In this document: positions 1 to 14,033 of the stretch, in pieces
Layout: every line of letters begins with the position of its first letter
Numbering within the stretch: position 1 is the first letter of the stretch
Assembly: GCA_038501195.1 (NCBI GenBank)
Contig: JBBPUQ010000002.1
Coordinates: 310,001-374,000, forward strand
Source of the DNA: Nemania diffusa
Lineage: Eukaryota > Ascomycota > Sordariomycetes > Xylariales > Xylariaceae
Reading direction: 5' to 3'
DNA: 64,000 nucleotides
Notes under the pieces: model-generated
The model's input: only the letters and a program-made list of their open reading frames with translations
Databases searched by the model: none
Told to the model about the DNA's origin: nothing
Made by a program: the position numbers and the translations under genes

Positions 1-494
1 AAAAAAATCAATAGATATTTTAATAACTTTTTAATATATTATTTTCGTACTTTTTTTTTAGTATAAAATAACAAGCTAGGTTTTTTAAAGTTGTTTTAGT
101 ATTTATGAAATATTTTTTTCTAAATTGTTACAAATAAACAAACTTTTAAAAGTTTACAAAGCTTTCAAGTTGTATAAATTAAGTTTGAATTATGTTTTTT
201 TTTTTTTACTTGTATATAGCTATAGTTATTTTATATTTAGTCGCTTTTTTTTCGGATTAGCTTTTTTATGTTCAAACTAGCTAGCTTTTTATTAACAGTA
301 TTAAGTAGCTCTTTGTTAACAGTATTAAATAACTTGTTTTTAAAACTTAAGTTTAAAGCTTTTAAATTATTATAACTACTATAATTAATATTATACTTTT
401 TATTTTTTAAGTTTTATACTTTAACATTATAATCGCTTTTAGTAGTGGACTTAGTTTATATATTGTAATAGTAATTAAATAAATAATTAAAACA

Positions 495-725
495 AAAAAA
501 AATAAAAAAGTAAAGCTAAAAATAGAAAAAAAGAGCTTTAAATAAAAAAGTTGTATTAATAAAATTGTGTTGATATAGCAATAATAGCTAGAAGTAAAAA
601 CAACGTTGTAGTATAAAAAAGCAAAGCTGAAAAAAAAGCTTTAAATAAAAACGATATTGTAGTATAAAAAAACAAAGTTAAAAATAAAAAAAAAAAGCTT
701 TAAATAAAAAAGTTGTATCGATATA
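495..725. repeat. three diverged A-rich repeat units in the AT-rich island
   Basis: A unit of the type aaagctnaaaa...gctttaaataaaaa recurs near 508, 616 and 667, each time ending in a short stretch like ttgtatt or ttgtagt. The copies differ by small A-run length changes and transitions. They look like remains of a short tandem array. Confidence 0.4.
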
Positions 726-755
726 ATAACTAGTTAATGTTTTTTTCTGTTTTTA

Positions 756-800
756 TTTACTTTTTTTTACTTTTTTTTACTTTTTTTTACTTTTTGTTAA
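756..800. repeat. short tandem run of an ac(t)8 unit
   Basis: An A-C followed by about eight T is repeated about four times in succession. A related but more diverged sequence lies near 3,190-3,240, followed by similar flanking words, which suggests that two copies of one longer repeat family once occupied both places. Confidence 0.5.
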
Positions 801-2141
801 CTTTTATACACTTTTTGTTTTAGTTATAAAAATATATTAGTACTTAATTAAACATAAACAAAAGTATAAGTTGAAATAGAAAAGTTGCAGCAAAAACAAC
901 CCAAACAGTAAAAAAAAGTTCGTTTAACAGTTTGTAGCTTTTTTTGTTTAGTTGTTACAAAAACCTAAAGTAATAAAAAATGCAGCTTAAATATAACTAT
1001 AACTTTTTTAACTTATAAAAAATAAAAGAAATTTTATATTATAAACATAAATATTATTTGTATATTTTTAACTGTTATTTATATAAAACTATATATATTT
1101 TATTTATTATATATATTTATATATTATAAAGTTTGTACAAAAAGTTTTTAAATTACTTTTTAGTTCTTTATTTTGCATTATTGTTTTTTTTTTTAAAACT
1201 TTAAGTTTGTTAAAGTATAAAAACTAGCTAAAACTACATTATTACAAACTAGTTTATTTTACTATTTTTATAACGTTTATTATATTTAATAAATATTTAA
1301 ATTATTATTTATAAATCAAAAAAAAGTTAGTAAACATTTTTAAACATTAAAGTATAAACAAAAAAAAAAAAGTTATAAAATATATTAAAAAGTTTAGTAT
1401 ACTTAAATGTATTAAAACAGCTATAAGCTTTATATAGTAGTACTTAAAAATAAACAATATATATATTTTTTGTAGCTTTTGCTAATAAAATAAAAACGAT
1501 TTTTTGCTTTAAAATTTGTTTATTTGTTTTAAAGCTAAAATAATAGCAATAACAATAGCAACTTAAAAAGAAATAATAACAAAAATAAAAACGTTAACAA
1601 TATTAAACGCAAAAACAAAACTAAAAATAACAAAAATAGCAGCAAAATAAACAATGATAATAGTGCTAGTAGCAGTTATAGTTATATATATGTTTTATTT
1701 AAACGTTTAATTAATTAAGCGCTTAATTAAAACGAAACTAAATTTGCTATAAAAAAGCGAGTTTAATTTATATTATTTAAAACAAATGCAATAAGTGCTT
1801 AATTAAACGAAACTGATATAAAAACTACAGCTATTACAAAAAGTACTATAAACGTACATTTAAAAAAAAAAAGATGTGTTTTTTAAAAAAAGTAAAAACA
1901 TAAATATAAAAAATTACTAAAGTTGTTATGTTCAAAGTTAACAGTAGTTGTTAATAATAGTATTTATAACTTGTTATAGCTAAAATACAAAAAAAATTAA
2001 TTTATATAACATACTATTACATTAATCAAAAAATTAAAACAAATTATATATATTTTTAATATACCGAGTTAAAAAATAACTTTATAAATAGTTTAACTAA
2101 GCTTTTTAATTGTATTAAATATACAAAGTTTATAAAATTGT

Positions 2142-2365
2142 TAAGTTTTAATAAAAAATAACTAATTATGTTGTTAATAATAGCAAAAAATTAAAACAGA
2201 ACTAAATTTTTATTACTACTTTAATTAAACTTTTTAATTATACTAAATAAAGTAACTAATTATGTTATTAAAAAAAGCAGTTATTAAGTTTTAATAAAAT
2301 AACTAATTATATTGTTAAAAATAGCAAAAAAATAAACTAAAACTAAGTTTTTATTATTATTTTAT
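2142..2365 (+). repeat. direct repeat pair, spacing about 145 bp, AT-rich island
   Basis: The words aagttttaata, taactaattat, ttgttaa and atagcaaaaaa occur in the same order starting near 2,142 and again near 2,287, followed by a matching aaactaaa...tttttatta stretch. Differences are small indels and transitions. This is an old tandem duplication within the decayed block. Confidence 0.5.
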
Positions 2366-5300
2366 ATATTAAGTAGTTAATTATTAAAACATATTTATTA
2401 ACTAATAGTAATAAAAAAAGAAGTTATTTTTAATTACTTATTTACAACTTTACTTTTTTAAAGATTTGCATTTTTTAATGTTTTAAAAGTTATCGTTTTT
2501 TATAAAGCTTTTAGTTAATTAAAATATAATTAAAAGAATTAGTTAATAAAGTTTTTATTTATTTGCTTATATAATTAGTTTAATCTTTTTTTTTAGTAAG
2601 TTTTAATAAGTTCTTAGTTTTAAGTTTTAAGTTTTAGTATAGCTATTTCTAGTCTGGAGTAAAATCAGCTACTATTAAATCTTATATATTTCTTGTAGTA
2701 TTAAAAAGTTAAAATTATTGTTAAAAACATTTTCATTTGTATATAAATTGTACTAAAAAATAATAGTAATAAAAATATTAAAAATAACAGTTTTTAAAAA
2801 AAGTAGAGCTATTTTTAGAGCTGTTTTAATATGCTTAACTAATTAAAATACAAATATATTGAACTAATAGTTTAATAGTATAATTGTATACTTTTTAATA
2901 AAAAAGAGTTAAAAAACGTGTTTAATTTTTATGATTGTTTAATTTTACAAAAAGCAATAATACTTGCAGCTTATTATAACTAAAATACAAAAAAGATTAA
3001 AACAGTTTATATATTACAATAGTAAAATATTTATTAAATAAAAACTAAACCGAACTTTATATTACTAGTTTTATTTATATATTTATTTCTAAATATATAT
3101 ACTATTAACAATTTTTCGATATTTAAAAATTGCTACTTGTATTAAATAACAAAGCTTAATAGCAATAACTAGCTAATATTATCTTTTGCTTTTATTTATT
3201 TTTATTTACTTTTTTTTGCTTTCTGTTGATTTTTATATATTTGCTTTATTTTAAACTTCGCTTTAATACTATAAGTAAATATATTATAATATATTTAACT
3301 TTTTTTAAATTAATAAGTAATAGCTATATAAACTAAGTTTTAACAACTTTTTACAAAAAGCTACTTTATAAAATAGCTGCTAGTTTAGCTGTAATAAAAT
3401 TAGATTTGTTATTACAAGTCGTTTTTAAATACAACTTCTATAACGTAGCAGTTTGCTGTACTTTTTTTATTTTCTTTTTTTTGCTATAGTTAGTATGTTT
3501 TATTTAAATATAGCTTTATAAGCTAGCAACTTTACTAAAACCTTTGATATAGCTATATAGTTAGCAAATAAAAGTTAAGCAGCAAAAACTGCTTTGTTTT
3601 TATATAACTAAGTTGAAAAGTTCTGCTTGAATAGTTTTTAGCAACAAAAAGAACTAGTTTTCGAATATTAAGTACTAGTACTACAGAAACTGAGCAAAAA
3701 ACGCTTAACAAAGTTTATATACTTGTTTAAAAATAAACACTTAAATAATATATACTTTAAACATAGTAAGCAAAATATATTATGTAGCTATTGTTAACAA
3801 AGTAATAATAAAGTACAAAAAGTGTAACAGTTTATTTATATCAAATATAATAAGTTATAAAAGTAATACTTTAGCAAAATATTTTTGCTATAAATTCGCA
3901 AAAATAATGTACGCTTTTAGTATATTTAGCAATAAATATTGCACAAAGCTAGCTTGTATATAAAATAAAACAAATTTATATAAAGCAAGTTATAATATTT
4001 GTATAAGTTATTTTGTTGTTAATATAAGCTAGATTTGAAAAAAGCGTTGAATTAAACTTTAGTCTGCAACTAGTTCTTAAATTATACAATTGTACAAACT
4101 AAAGTAATTATGTAGTTGTTATACTTATATATTTGTAAGTTATATTAATATTAACTTTAGTAAAAATAGTATGTTTTTTTAACATTTACTGTATAGCTAG
4201 AACTAACAAAAGCATAGTTTTTAAACTTTAATAAATTAGCAAAAGTTTTTAGTTTAAGCACTTATTAATTTTTAAACTAAACAATATATATGTTTGAATA
4301 AAACGTGTTTAGTTTTTATAACATTATTAGTTAAAACATATAGCTTTTTAAATAGTTTTTTTCGCTTTAAAATAGCTATCGAATACTTTTGATCTAGTTT
4401 AAATACTTTTTAAAAACAACTATATTATACATTAATATAATGTTTTAGAAGCAGACGCGTTTTAAAAGCTTTTTAACTCTTAAACAGTTTGTATTACGCA
4501 AGTTTTTTTTACAGGTTATTTGCCCTGGGTTTGGAAAAAGCGCTAATAGTGCTAGCAGTATTACTGTATAAATTGCAAATGTTTCTAATACTTAAAGCAT
4601 TAGTAAAAGCAAAAATATACCGGAAAAAGTACTGATATTAATATTAATGTTAATTGCTGCTACATTTAACAACTAAGTTTTGTTAATGTAGCTTTTAAAA
4701 GCTAAAGCTAACAAGTATATTTAAATAACAAATGTTGACATTTTGTTGCACTTGTTCTGCCTATGTTGTTTTTAAACATACTGTAGCAAATTAACTGCTT
4801 TTGTAAAATTCAAGCTATAAAAAGTGCTTTTAATTATTGTACTGTATATATATTAGCAGCTTAGCTTGTAGTACTTTTAGATTTATATATTTATTTCAGC
4901 AATTGAAAACAAAAAAAATAAAGTATACAACTAAATAAATAAAAATAATAACACTTTTAAAAAAAAAACTATGTTATAAAAAACAGCTAGTATTAAAAAA
5001 AAAGTAACTAAAAAATAACTAACTTTTTTTACTAAAGCTTGCTGCTTTTTTGCTATATTTTTTTTTTGTTTATTATTACTAGATTATAATATTAAACATT
5101 TCTACTTTAAAAATAAAATATAAAACATATTAAATAATATAAGTAATTTTTTTAACTTTTAGTAGTAGAACTAGTTTAATATTACTTAATTATTTTAAAA
5201 ATAACAATAAGCTAAATATGTTTTATTAACTGTTTTAAATAATATAAAAAGTAATAATAATTAAGCTAGTAATAGCTTTTGCTTAAAACTTACAATATAA

Positions 5301-5920
5301 ACGTTATTTAAAGCTTTTTTGTTTCTAGTTTTTTTAATTTATTATTAGTATGTTTTTATACTTCGAAATAGTAGCTTAAGTTATAAAAAAACTGTTTGAA
5401 CTTGTAGCTTATTTATTACAGCTATTTTATACTAGAAAAAAAGCTGCAGTTTATAGCTCGTTATTATATTATATAAAAAAATAAACTAAGTATAAACATA
5501 CTACAATATATTATTTATTTAAATCTATACTATTACTACTAGTTAGAACTCTAAATAACAAATTGTAATATAGCATTTTTTGCTTTTTATAAAGCTTTAA
5601 ATAACAGAAATTATTTGTGTTAGCTAAACAAGCAAGCGTTATTGCTCTATTATTTACTTCTTATTTTTTACTACATAAGTTTACAAAAAAAAAGTAAGTG
5701 CTAAAACAAGCGCAACAAACACAAGCTGCTTTTTTTAGTTCAAATATATACAGTTTAATTAATTAATATATTATATAATTTAAAAAGCTTTTAGTATACT
5801 AATTTACTTTATTTTGCTAGTTCAGCTTTAGTTAAAACTTTATAAGTTATAAGTTTAATAACTATTATTTTTATTAATAATACGTGCTAATTAGTAGCGC
5901 TTTTTTCTTTTTGTAACAAA

Positions 5921-6280
5921 CTTATAAACTTTTAAATATTAGTTTTTACTAGCTTATATATAGAACTTCGTTAACTGTTTTAGTATTTAATACGTCAATA
6001 TAAAACTAATATATAACTGTATATATATTTTAATATAAAACAAAACAACATTTATAAGCTTCTAAATATTAGTTTTTACTAGCTTGTATATAAAGCTTCG
6101 TTAACTATTTTAATACTTAATACATTAATATAAAACTAACATATAACTGTATATATATTTTAATATAAAACAATACTTATAAGCTTTTAAATATAAGTTT
6201 CTGTTAACTGTTTTAGTGCTTAATATATTAGTACAAAACTAGTACATAACTGTATATATAAAACTACTTTAGTTTTTAAA
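5921..6280 (+). repeat. tandem array, about 2.7 copies of a 126-130 bp unit
   Basis: Three consecutive units start near 5,921, 6,051 and 6,177. Each opens with ttataa(a/g)ct(t)tnaaatat and contains the ordered words ttcgttaactn, taatac or taatat, ataaaacta and ataactgtatata. The third copy lacks about 25 bases that the first two carry after ctagctt. Differences between copies are mostly C/T and G/A changes. Confidence 0.7.
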
Positions 6281-9200
6281 AAGTTAAACAAGCTAAAAAA
6301 AAACCAAATAAAAAATTTAAAAAAATAATATTTTATAATTATTATAACATAGCAAAAAAGTCGTGAACAAGTTACAAAGTGTTTTAGTTTAGCTAGCTAA
6401 AATATTGTTTCAATATTTAACATGTTAATATAAAACTAGCGCATAACTAAAAAGTTAAAAAAGCTTAAAAAAAATTAAACAGAAAGTTTAAAAAAATAAC
6501 ATTTTATAATATTATAATGTAAAAAAAAAGTTGTAAATAAATCACAAAACGTTTTAGTTTAGCTAGTTAAAACAGCTTTATAGCTTGTTTATAATATTAC
6601 GAACTTTTAGTTTAACTAGTTAAATATTGTTTAATAAACTATGTTATTACTACAAAAACTACATTACTTTTTAATACTAAGCAGTTTTAAATATTTATAT
6701 ATATAAAAATATAAACTATGTTTTATAAAATGTTTAAAATATTACTAATTTAAAACGTTTGTATTATTGCTACTAAATAAAAACGAAGCAATTTATACAA
6801 ATAAAACAATCGCTTGTTTCTTTTTGTAGTAATTATTCAGTTTTTTTTATACTTTATAAACATTTGCTCTAGCTACTAAACAATCTGTTTTTTAAATCTT
6901 TATTTAAAGTTTGACCCTACTAAAAAACTCTGCTATAAAACCCTGTTACAATAATATGTCCTTTTAACTTTTTCAATATAAATAAGCTTTAATAACTGTC
7001 CTCTGTTCTGTTACTACGCCGAAACTAATAAGCAGTGCTACAAATAATATATAAACAGCTTTTTGTTTTAGTTACTATTAAAATCTAGTTCAGCTTAAAA
7101 TATAAAATTAAAAAATCAGTTTAACTAGCTTTTATTAAAGCTCAAATACAATCTGTTAAAATATAGCTTATAAACTAATTACTGCTTCAAATGTACAAAC
7201 TAAGCTGTAGTAACAAATACTGCTGCATAATTGCTACTAAAATAAAAAATAGCTTTTATTCTAAACTGAACCAGTTTATTTAAAAAAAAGTAGTTAAAAC
7301 TAAAATAGTACAAAACAAATATAAAATAGTATAGCTTAATTAAACAAAAGTTTAGTTTTAGTTATATTAAAATAGCAACAAGTTTAAAAAAACATCTAAA
7401 GCAGTTATAAAAACAACGTATATTTTTCGATTTATAACACTTAGTTCTATAAGCAGTCGACCTATATTTCCACTTTTAGCTATACTACAGAATAAAAGCG
7501 GTTAACTTAAAGCCGCTGCTCAAAATAGAACGTACTTTTTCGAAAAACTGCAATAATTAGCAAATCAAAAAAACTAAATCAATAATGATTTAACTAGTTA
7601 AAAATATAAAACTTACTTATTAAAAACTAATGTTTAAAATAAATTAGTTTGTTAAAATATTACAGTATTAAATATATATTTAATACTTATAACTAGTATT
7701 ATTAGTAACAGTTTATACAAAAAAATACTAAAAATAAAAAGTTAAAAAAACTAGTTTAACATTTAAATGCTATAAATATTAAAAAAAATATAAAACAATA
7801 AAACAACAGCTTTAAAAAATAAAGTAGTTTTTATATATTATATTAAATCAAAAAAACTTTTTAACTCAGTTCTGTAACTTTAATAAAAAAGCTTTTAACT
7901 TAGTTTTAAAACTACATTATACATTTCTATTACTAGTTCAATTAAAGCACATTTAAAAATATAAACTATTTATACTATCTTTTTTATTGTTATTTTAAAA
8001 TTACAAACTTTTTTATTGCTACTTTAGCAAAAGTATTATTTTACTTTTATTTTACTATAATACTATTATTATTATTTTATTAATTATTACAATATATTTG
8101 CTTGCTTTTAACTTAATTATTACTTTAGTTGTTACTATTGTTGTATTTATTTTAAACTATTTATAATAGCTAACTTTTAATAGTAAATATTTAATTCTAA
8201 TATATTTACTATAGCTTTTACTAATGTAGTACATTTTATAATAAAAGTTTATTTCCGCTACATTTACAATAATATTACTTTATTAGTTCAAAACCTAAAT
8301 GCGGACCTGTATTTCTACTTTAAGTTGCAGCAAAAAGCTTTTATAAAAACAATTTACAAAGTTTACAAAAACATATATTTCTACTTTGTAATAAACAAAG
8401 CATTAATAGCAAATATAAGTTTGCTAAATAATATAGTTACTGTTTTAACATTTCTTTAGCTTAAAAACAAATATAACTAAATGTTATATAAAAAAAAACA
8501 AATATTAAACTTTAATTTTAAACAAAAAACTAAATAAAAAAGAAAAATATAATAAACTGTTATATTAACTGTAGCAAAAACGTATATATTTTATAAAATA
8601 TATATACTATATTAAATTCTTTAATAGCTATAAATGCAATATCTGCTTTTTTTATTAAATCATAACTTTGTGTTTTTAATAACAAGTTACAAACTAGTAG
8701 CTATAAGCACATATTTACAAAAGCTTAATATATAATCAATATTAAATTATTTTAGCAATAAGCAGTATAATAGTTAGCAAAGTTTTTTGTATTATATATA
8801 CATTTTTTTTTTACTTTGTTTGTTTTTTGTGCTTACATTTTACTTATTATACTTTTTTAAAATGTTTGCTTACTATTTTTAACAAATTAAAAATACCAAT
8901 TAACAAGCAAATTCAGCGAAAAAATCTAATAAATAAGTTATATAAACATTAATTATAAAACTTCGAATATAATACTAGTTTAGCAAAACAGAATATATCG
9001 ACTTTTAATTACAGCACTGGCTCTTTAGTTATAGTACTAAACTTTTTTTACAATATAATTCAGCCAAGTTTTAAAGTTCTTTTTTTTTTTAATGCTTATT
9101 TAATTAGTTATTATATAACTACATAAATATATCTATTTAATTCGATATATTAAATTATATTGAACTTTATAATAAATAAAAAGCTGCATTTAAATATTGC

Positions 9201-11829
9201 ACCCCCGAGCTTTTTCTATAATAATAACATGTACTAATTGCTAGTACTTTTTTTTCTTTATAACAACTTAGCTTTTTTTATAAACATTCTACAATCAGCT
9301 TACACAGCTGCCTCAAACCTTATGTTTTTTTATATTAAAAATAACTATTAAAAAATAGTAAAAACTATTCAACTTGTTTTAAAAACCGGTTATACCCGCT
9401 TTTAGCGCTTGTTTAACACTTAACGCAAAAAAGTCGCTACTTTAAACATAATTATAAAAAAAACTAGCTAATTACTTAAAATACAATATAGTAAAAACAC
9501 TCGCTACTGCATTATTAACTAAATCTAGCTTAAACATAAATACACTAACATATTTGTATTAGCAACTACAAATTAAATGTTAGAACTAAAAAACAAACTA
9601 ATAAACTTTGCTTTAAACAAGCTGCTTTTATCAACTTTTATAAGCTTTAATAATAAAATTGCTACATTTTTACAAAAAATTAACTTTAAACTAAAAACTA
9701 TAAAACTTGTAGTTAGCTACAGCTTTATTTATGTTTTGCTAAATTTAACTTTTAAAAATTACATTTGCAATTTTATTAAGTTTATTATTTTTAACAGCTT
9801 TTTAGTACTTAGTTGCCTGTTTTAATAACTTAAACTTTAAAGCTAAATTACTAATACTAACAATATAGCTATTTAGTTTTTAGCTTGCAATATAATAAGT
9901 TATATACTTAGTATATACAAAAACGTTGCTGCAGCACAAGCTAAATACAACAAATAAACAAAAGCTTTTATAACAAAAAAAAAAACTTCGTTTAAAAACA
10001 AGTTAAATTTTTAAAAAATCGGCATAAATAGTTAAAAACTAGTAAATACTTTGTATAATATATTAAACACAGCATAAAAAATCAAGCATTAGCAAAATAT
10101 AAAAAAACATATAGCTTAATAATATTTAAGTTTTTTGTTTAATAACAAAAACACTATTTCTGCTTAATATATGTAGCTGTTCAATATATATAATTGTTTA
10201 AAAATAACATATTAAATATAACAAAAAACTTTTAAAATGTTACAAAATATTGCAACATTTAAATACTATACTTAATATATATAGCTGTTTTAATATATAA
10301 ATAAAAATAGTATATAAATATTTAAAATATATTTATAAATACAACATATACAACTTATTATAAAAACTGCTTTTTTATTACTTGTTTTTTTTTGCTTTTT
10401 TTTTTTTATTTTAATCAATTACTACATTTCTAACTTAAAATACAATGCGATTACTTATTACTTATTAGTACAAACTTTTTATATTTTTCGAACATCTGTT
10501 AAAATAACAGCTTTATTTAAGTCTATTTTTAAAAACTTTTTAAAAAAAAACCAGGCATAAATTAAACTAAAAAACATCGAAAAAAACTTGTTAACTAACA
10601 ACAAAACAGTTAAAGTTTTCAAAACAGAGCATATTATATATAAGTTATAAGTTCTACAATATTTTTAAGCCGATATAATAAACAGTTTAACTACTTTTAA
10701 TATAGCAAATAGCAACTGTTATATTACTACTTTACAAAATTACTTAAATAATACAAACTAAACAATTAATAAAACTTCTAAAGTTAGTTTTATTAAAACT
10801 ATTTTTAAGTATTAAGTTTAAACTAAAAATTTAAATAGTATAAATTTAATTAATAAAAAAGTAACAAAGCTGTTATATTAAATTGTATAATTTAAAACTA
10901 ATTATTTTAAAAATATTAAAACACTTTTTTCTGTTTGAATTTTAAGTTATAAAAAAAAACAGCTTCTGCTATAAAGCTAGCAATTCTAGTTACTAAGCAT
11001 AATGTTTTTAAAAACTTGCTTATTTTGAAGCTTTAAGCTATTGTATATAACCTCTCTACTACTAAAAGCACACACTTAAGTTTTCTGTTGTTACTGTATA
11101 ACTAATTTTCAGTAAGTATTAAAAGCTTAATTGTTTTAGCTTTAAACTCTGTTTCTGCAAAACTTAAAAAACAAAAAATCTTGGACGCTTATTACACAAA
11201 GTACACTTTAAACCAAAACTCTCGTATTTTTATAAGTTCATATTTAAACCTTTTGTTATTAAGCAGATTTTATTTAAATATAAATAACTTTAACGTTTAA
11301 ACTTCAGCTTTAATATTAAAAAAGCTCGAAAAATAAATACAATTTTTCTGAGCTTAGTTAAAGTTACGTAAAAAAAATGCTTAAACTAATACTGTTTTTT
11401 TTGCTACTTAAAATATATACTTTTATATCTTGCTACTATAATGTAACTAATGCTATATAAACAGAAACAATTTAAATATTACATACTCAAACTTAACTTT
11501 TAAACAAAATAAAAATATAAAAGTTTTAAACACTAGCTTTATATAATACTTTAATTAACTAAACTTTGCTAGCTTTTATAGCTATATAAACTAAACTGTT
11601 AGTAGTACTTGTATAAAAAGCAAACTTTATAACAGCGTACACACATTTTTAAAGTTATAAAATCGCGAAAATAAAGCTGCATTTACAGCATTTCCCCCGA
11701 AGTTGTATCAAAAGTTTCTAAAGCTATCGCTAGTAAAAAAGCTTACTAAAACTATCTTTTTTTTTTTTAAAAGTATTTTTATACATAAGTATTATTTTCG
11801 TTTTGTTTTTTAAATTTAAACTAAATACT

Positions 11830-12360
11830 TTTGTAGCAATTTTTTCTCAAATTAAAACTAATTTTTGCTTTTTAGTTTAAACTAGTCCTTTTTACTAAAG
11901 TCAAAACTTATTTTACACTCAAATTCAAACTGATTTTTACTTTCTAGTTCAAATTCAACTTTTTTTTCAAGTTCGAACTAATTCTCGCTTTTAAGTTTAA
12001 ACTGATCTCTTTTATTAAAAGCAAAACTTACTTTACACTCAAATTCAAACTAATTTTCACTTTTTAGTTTAAATTCAACTTTTTTTTTAAGTTTAAACTA
12101 ATTTTTGCTTTTAAATTCGAACTAATTCTTTTTATTAAAAGCAAAACTTACTTTATATTTAAATTCAAACTAATCTTTATTTTCTAGTTCAAATTCAACT
12201 TTTTTTTTAAGTTTGAACTAATTTTTTTTATTAAAATTAAAACTTACTTTATATTTAAATTTAAACTAATCTCTATTTTTAAATTTAAATTTAACTTTTT
12301 TTTTAAGTTTAAACTGATTTTTATATTAAAGTTCTTATTTATTAACTTTTAAAATTTACT
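11830..12360 (+). repeat. tandem array with exact 120-bp period, graded C-to-T decay
   Basis: The word actta(c/t)tttacac, or its T-rich version, begins at 11,906, 12,026, 12,146 and 12,242, giving periods of 120, 120 and 96. Each unit continues with aaattcaaact, a T-run and a second aagttcgaact-like half, so the unit itself looks built of shorter related pieces. From left to right acactcaaattc becomes atatttaaattt, a set of pure C-to-T changes. A few G/A differences occur as well, so both strands were hit. Confidence 0.75.
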
Positions 12361-13811
12361 TTTTTTATACGTTAAAGTACCTACTTCGGAAAAAAGCTTC
12401 TAAATCAAAAATCAATCATACGATTTATTAACAATACTTTTAATACTTTTAAAACAACTGCTTTTAAACAGCTTTATATAAATTTTTATTTAATATCGAT
12501 TAGTTATATTATTAAACTATCCGATTATTTAAACTACTTAAAATAAGTACAAGTAATATTAGCAAAAAAATACTATTTTGTATATAGCTGTATTAATTCG
12601 AAACTTTGTACCCACATTATATAAAAGTTCAAAAAAAAGTGGACTTTTTTTTTAATAAAGCAATAGATCACAGTTTGCAATTGTTATTAACAAACCTATA
12701 TTAAGTTAAATATGTATATTTTTTAATACTTATAATATTTCGTAAATTTTTTATAACAATTTTTATTACTTTTATAATATATAAATAAAGCAGTTTTAAC
12801 AAAATATAAAAGTTAAAGTATATAATAAATAGTTTTTAATATATAAACATGTTTTGTTTTATTATAATAAAATAGTTTTATTAAAGCTAAAAAATCTACT
12901 AACTTATTTAATATACTTTTAAATCTATTTAATTATATCGAGTTTTAAAGCTTCTGCTATTTTTTTAGTAGTTTTAGTATTTAATTTTAGTTACAACTTT
13001 AAATATTTACTTTTTTAATATTAACTTTAATATAATAGCTTATTAAATCTAATATTATTATTATTTTTTTATTTAATATCTATTAAATATATTTTTTATT
13101 AGTTTCGATACGTTATTATTAATAATATAAAAACTTTTTAGTTGTTTATTTGTTGTTTTAACAAAAACATATTTGTTTTTTTGTTAAAAACGAACTGTTA
13201 AAACTAAAAGTATTTAACACTTCAAACTTATATTTTTTAAACTTAAAATGCTCAAACTACAAAAATAGCAACTTTTATTCTTTTTAAAATTATAAACATA
13301 TTAAAAAATAGCAAAATATACTTTTTATTTGTTGCAGAAGTTACTAGCATACTAAATCGGGCAAAAAATCCAACTAAAACGATTATAGAAATATTTTAAA
13401 AAGTAGCACAGTATTAAAACAATATTAAAAACTTTTAGATATAAATGTTTTATTTATAAAATTTAATACTAAATAAAAAACTATAAAAAAGCAAATATAA
13501 CACTTTTAAGCAATAAATAAGCAAATTTTATAACAAAATATACTACACTATTGCAAAAAAAAGGTATAAAATTAAAAACAAAAAAACAGAAGTGATTAAG
13601 TCGTTTATTTTGTTTAGTGCAGCTAACTTGCAGTTTTAGCACTTAATCTAGTTAAAATTGTACAACTTTTTTAACGCGCTGCAAAATCAAATAGCACGCT
13701 ACAACTTGAGCTATTTTCTTGCTGCAGTATTATCTAACATTCAAACGTATTACTGGATCGCGCCTGGGGCTGCAAGTTAGTAGGGCATCCAAAGAACCCC
13801 TAGTACACAAA

Positions 13812-13909
13812 CGATCGACATCACCGGCCTCGACAGCGTCGTCTACCGCAAGCTAACCGACGAGGAGATGACGGCCGCCCGGGTGGTGGTCGGCCCGCAC
13901 GGCTTGTCC
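13812..13909 (+). pseudogene. GC-rich coding relic at the island border
   Basis: A GC-rich stretch of about 100 bases lies directly beside the AT-rich island. Read from 13,812 it gives an open peptide beginning TIDITGLDSVVYRKLTDEEM and ending near VVVGPHGLS, and almost every third codon position is G or C, as in highly biased fungal coding sequence. Neither flank continues the frame plausibly; the following sequence is AT-richer and soon reaches a stop. I do not recognise the family. The best reading is a surviving exon piece of a gene lost to repeat decay or rearrangement. Confidence 0.5.
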
Positions 13910-14033
13910 ATCTCACATAAATACAACCTCTCAAAGAGTAGCGTACAATTGATTTAGTAGAGAGGATTCGAACCAGCGCTGTTTTCTCTAGAACCCTTGC
14001 TCGAATAACTAAAGAATTTGTGGGATCTCTAGC

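Larger units (their letters stand above)
1..13740. other. AT-rich gene-free island of decayed repeats (RIP-like)
   Basis: Nearly the whole stretch is A and T, with C and G rare and stop codons frequent in all six frames. No reading frame carries a recognisable protein; the longest, near 9,577-9,825, is a low-complexity Lys/Asn/Leu/Phe string and is not accepted as a gene. Repeat copies inside the block differ mostly by C/T and G/A transitions, which is the expected footprint of RIP acting on duplicated DNA. Composition returns to normal within about 100 bases near 13,740-13,810. The likely origin is a nest of transposons mutated beyond recognition. No telomere repeat is seen at the left end, so a subtelomeric position is not supported. 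Confidence 0.85.

Noticed and set aside
9577..9825. An 82-codon open frame inside the AT-rich island
   Set aside because: Its protein is only Leu/Lys/Asn/Phe/Ile, as expected from A/T sequence, and it has no family or start context.
13935..14030. A minus-strand GGTTCGAATCC word resembling a tRNA B box, possibly mitochondrial
   Set aside because: The T stem pairs at only two positions and no acceptor or anticodon arm of proper spacing can be built.
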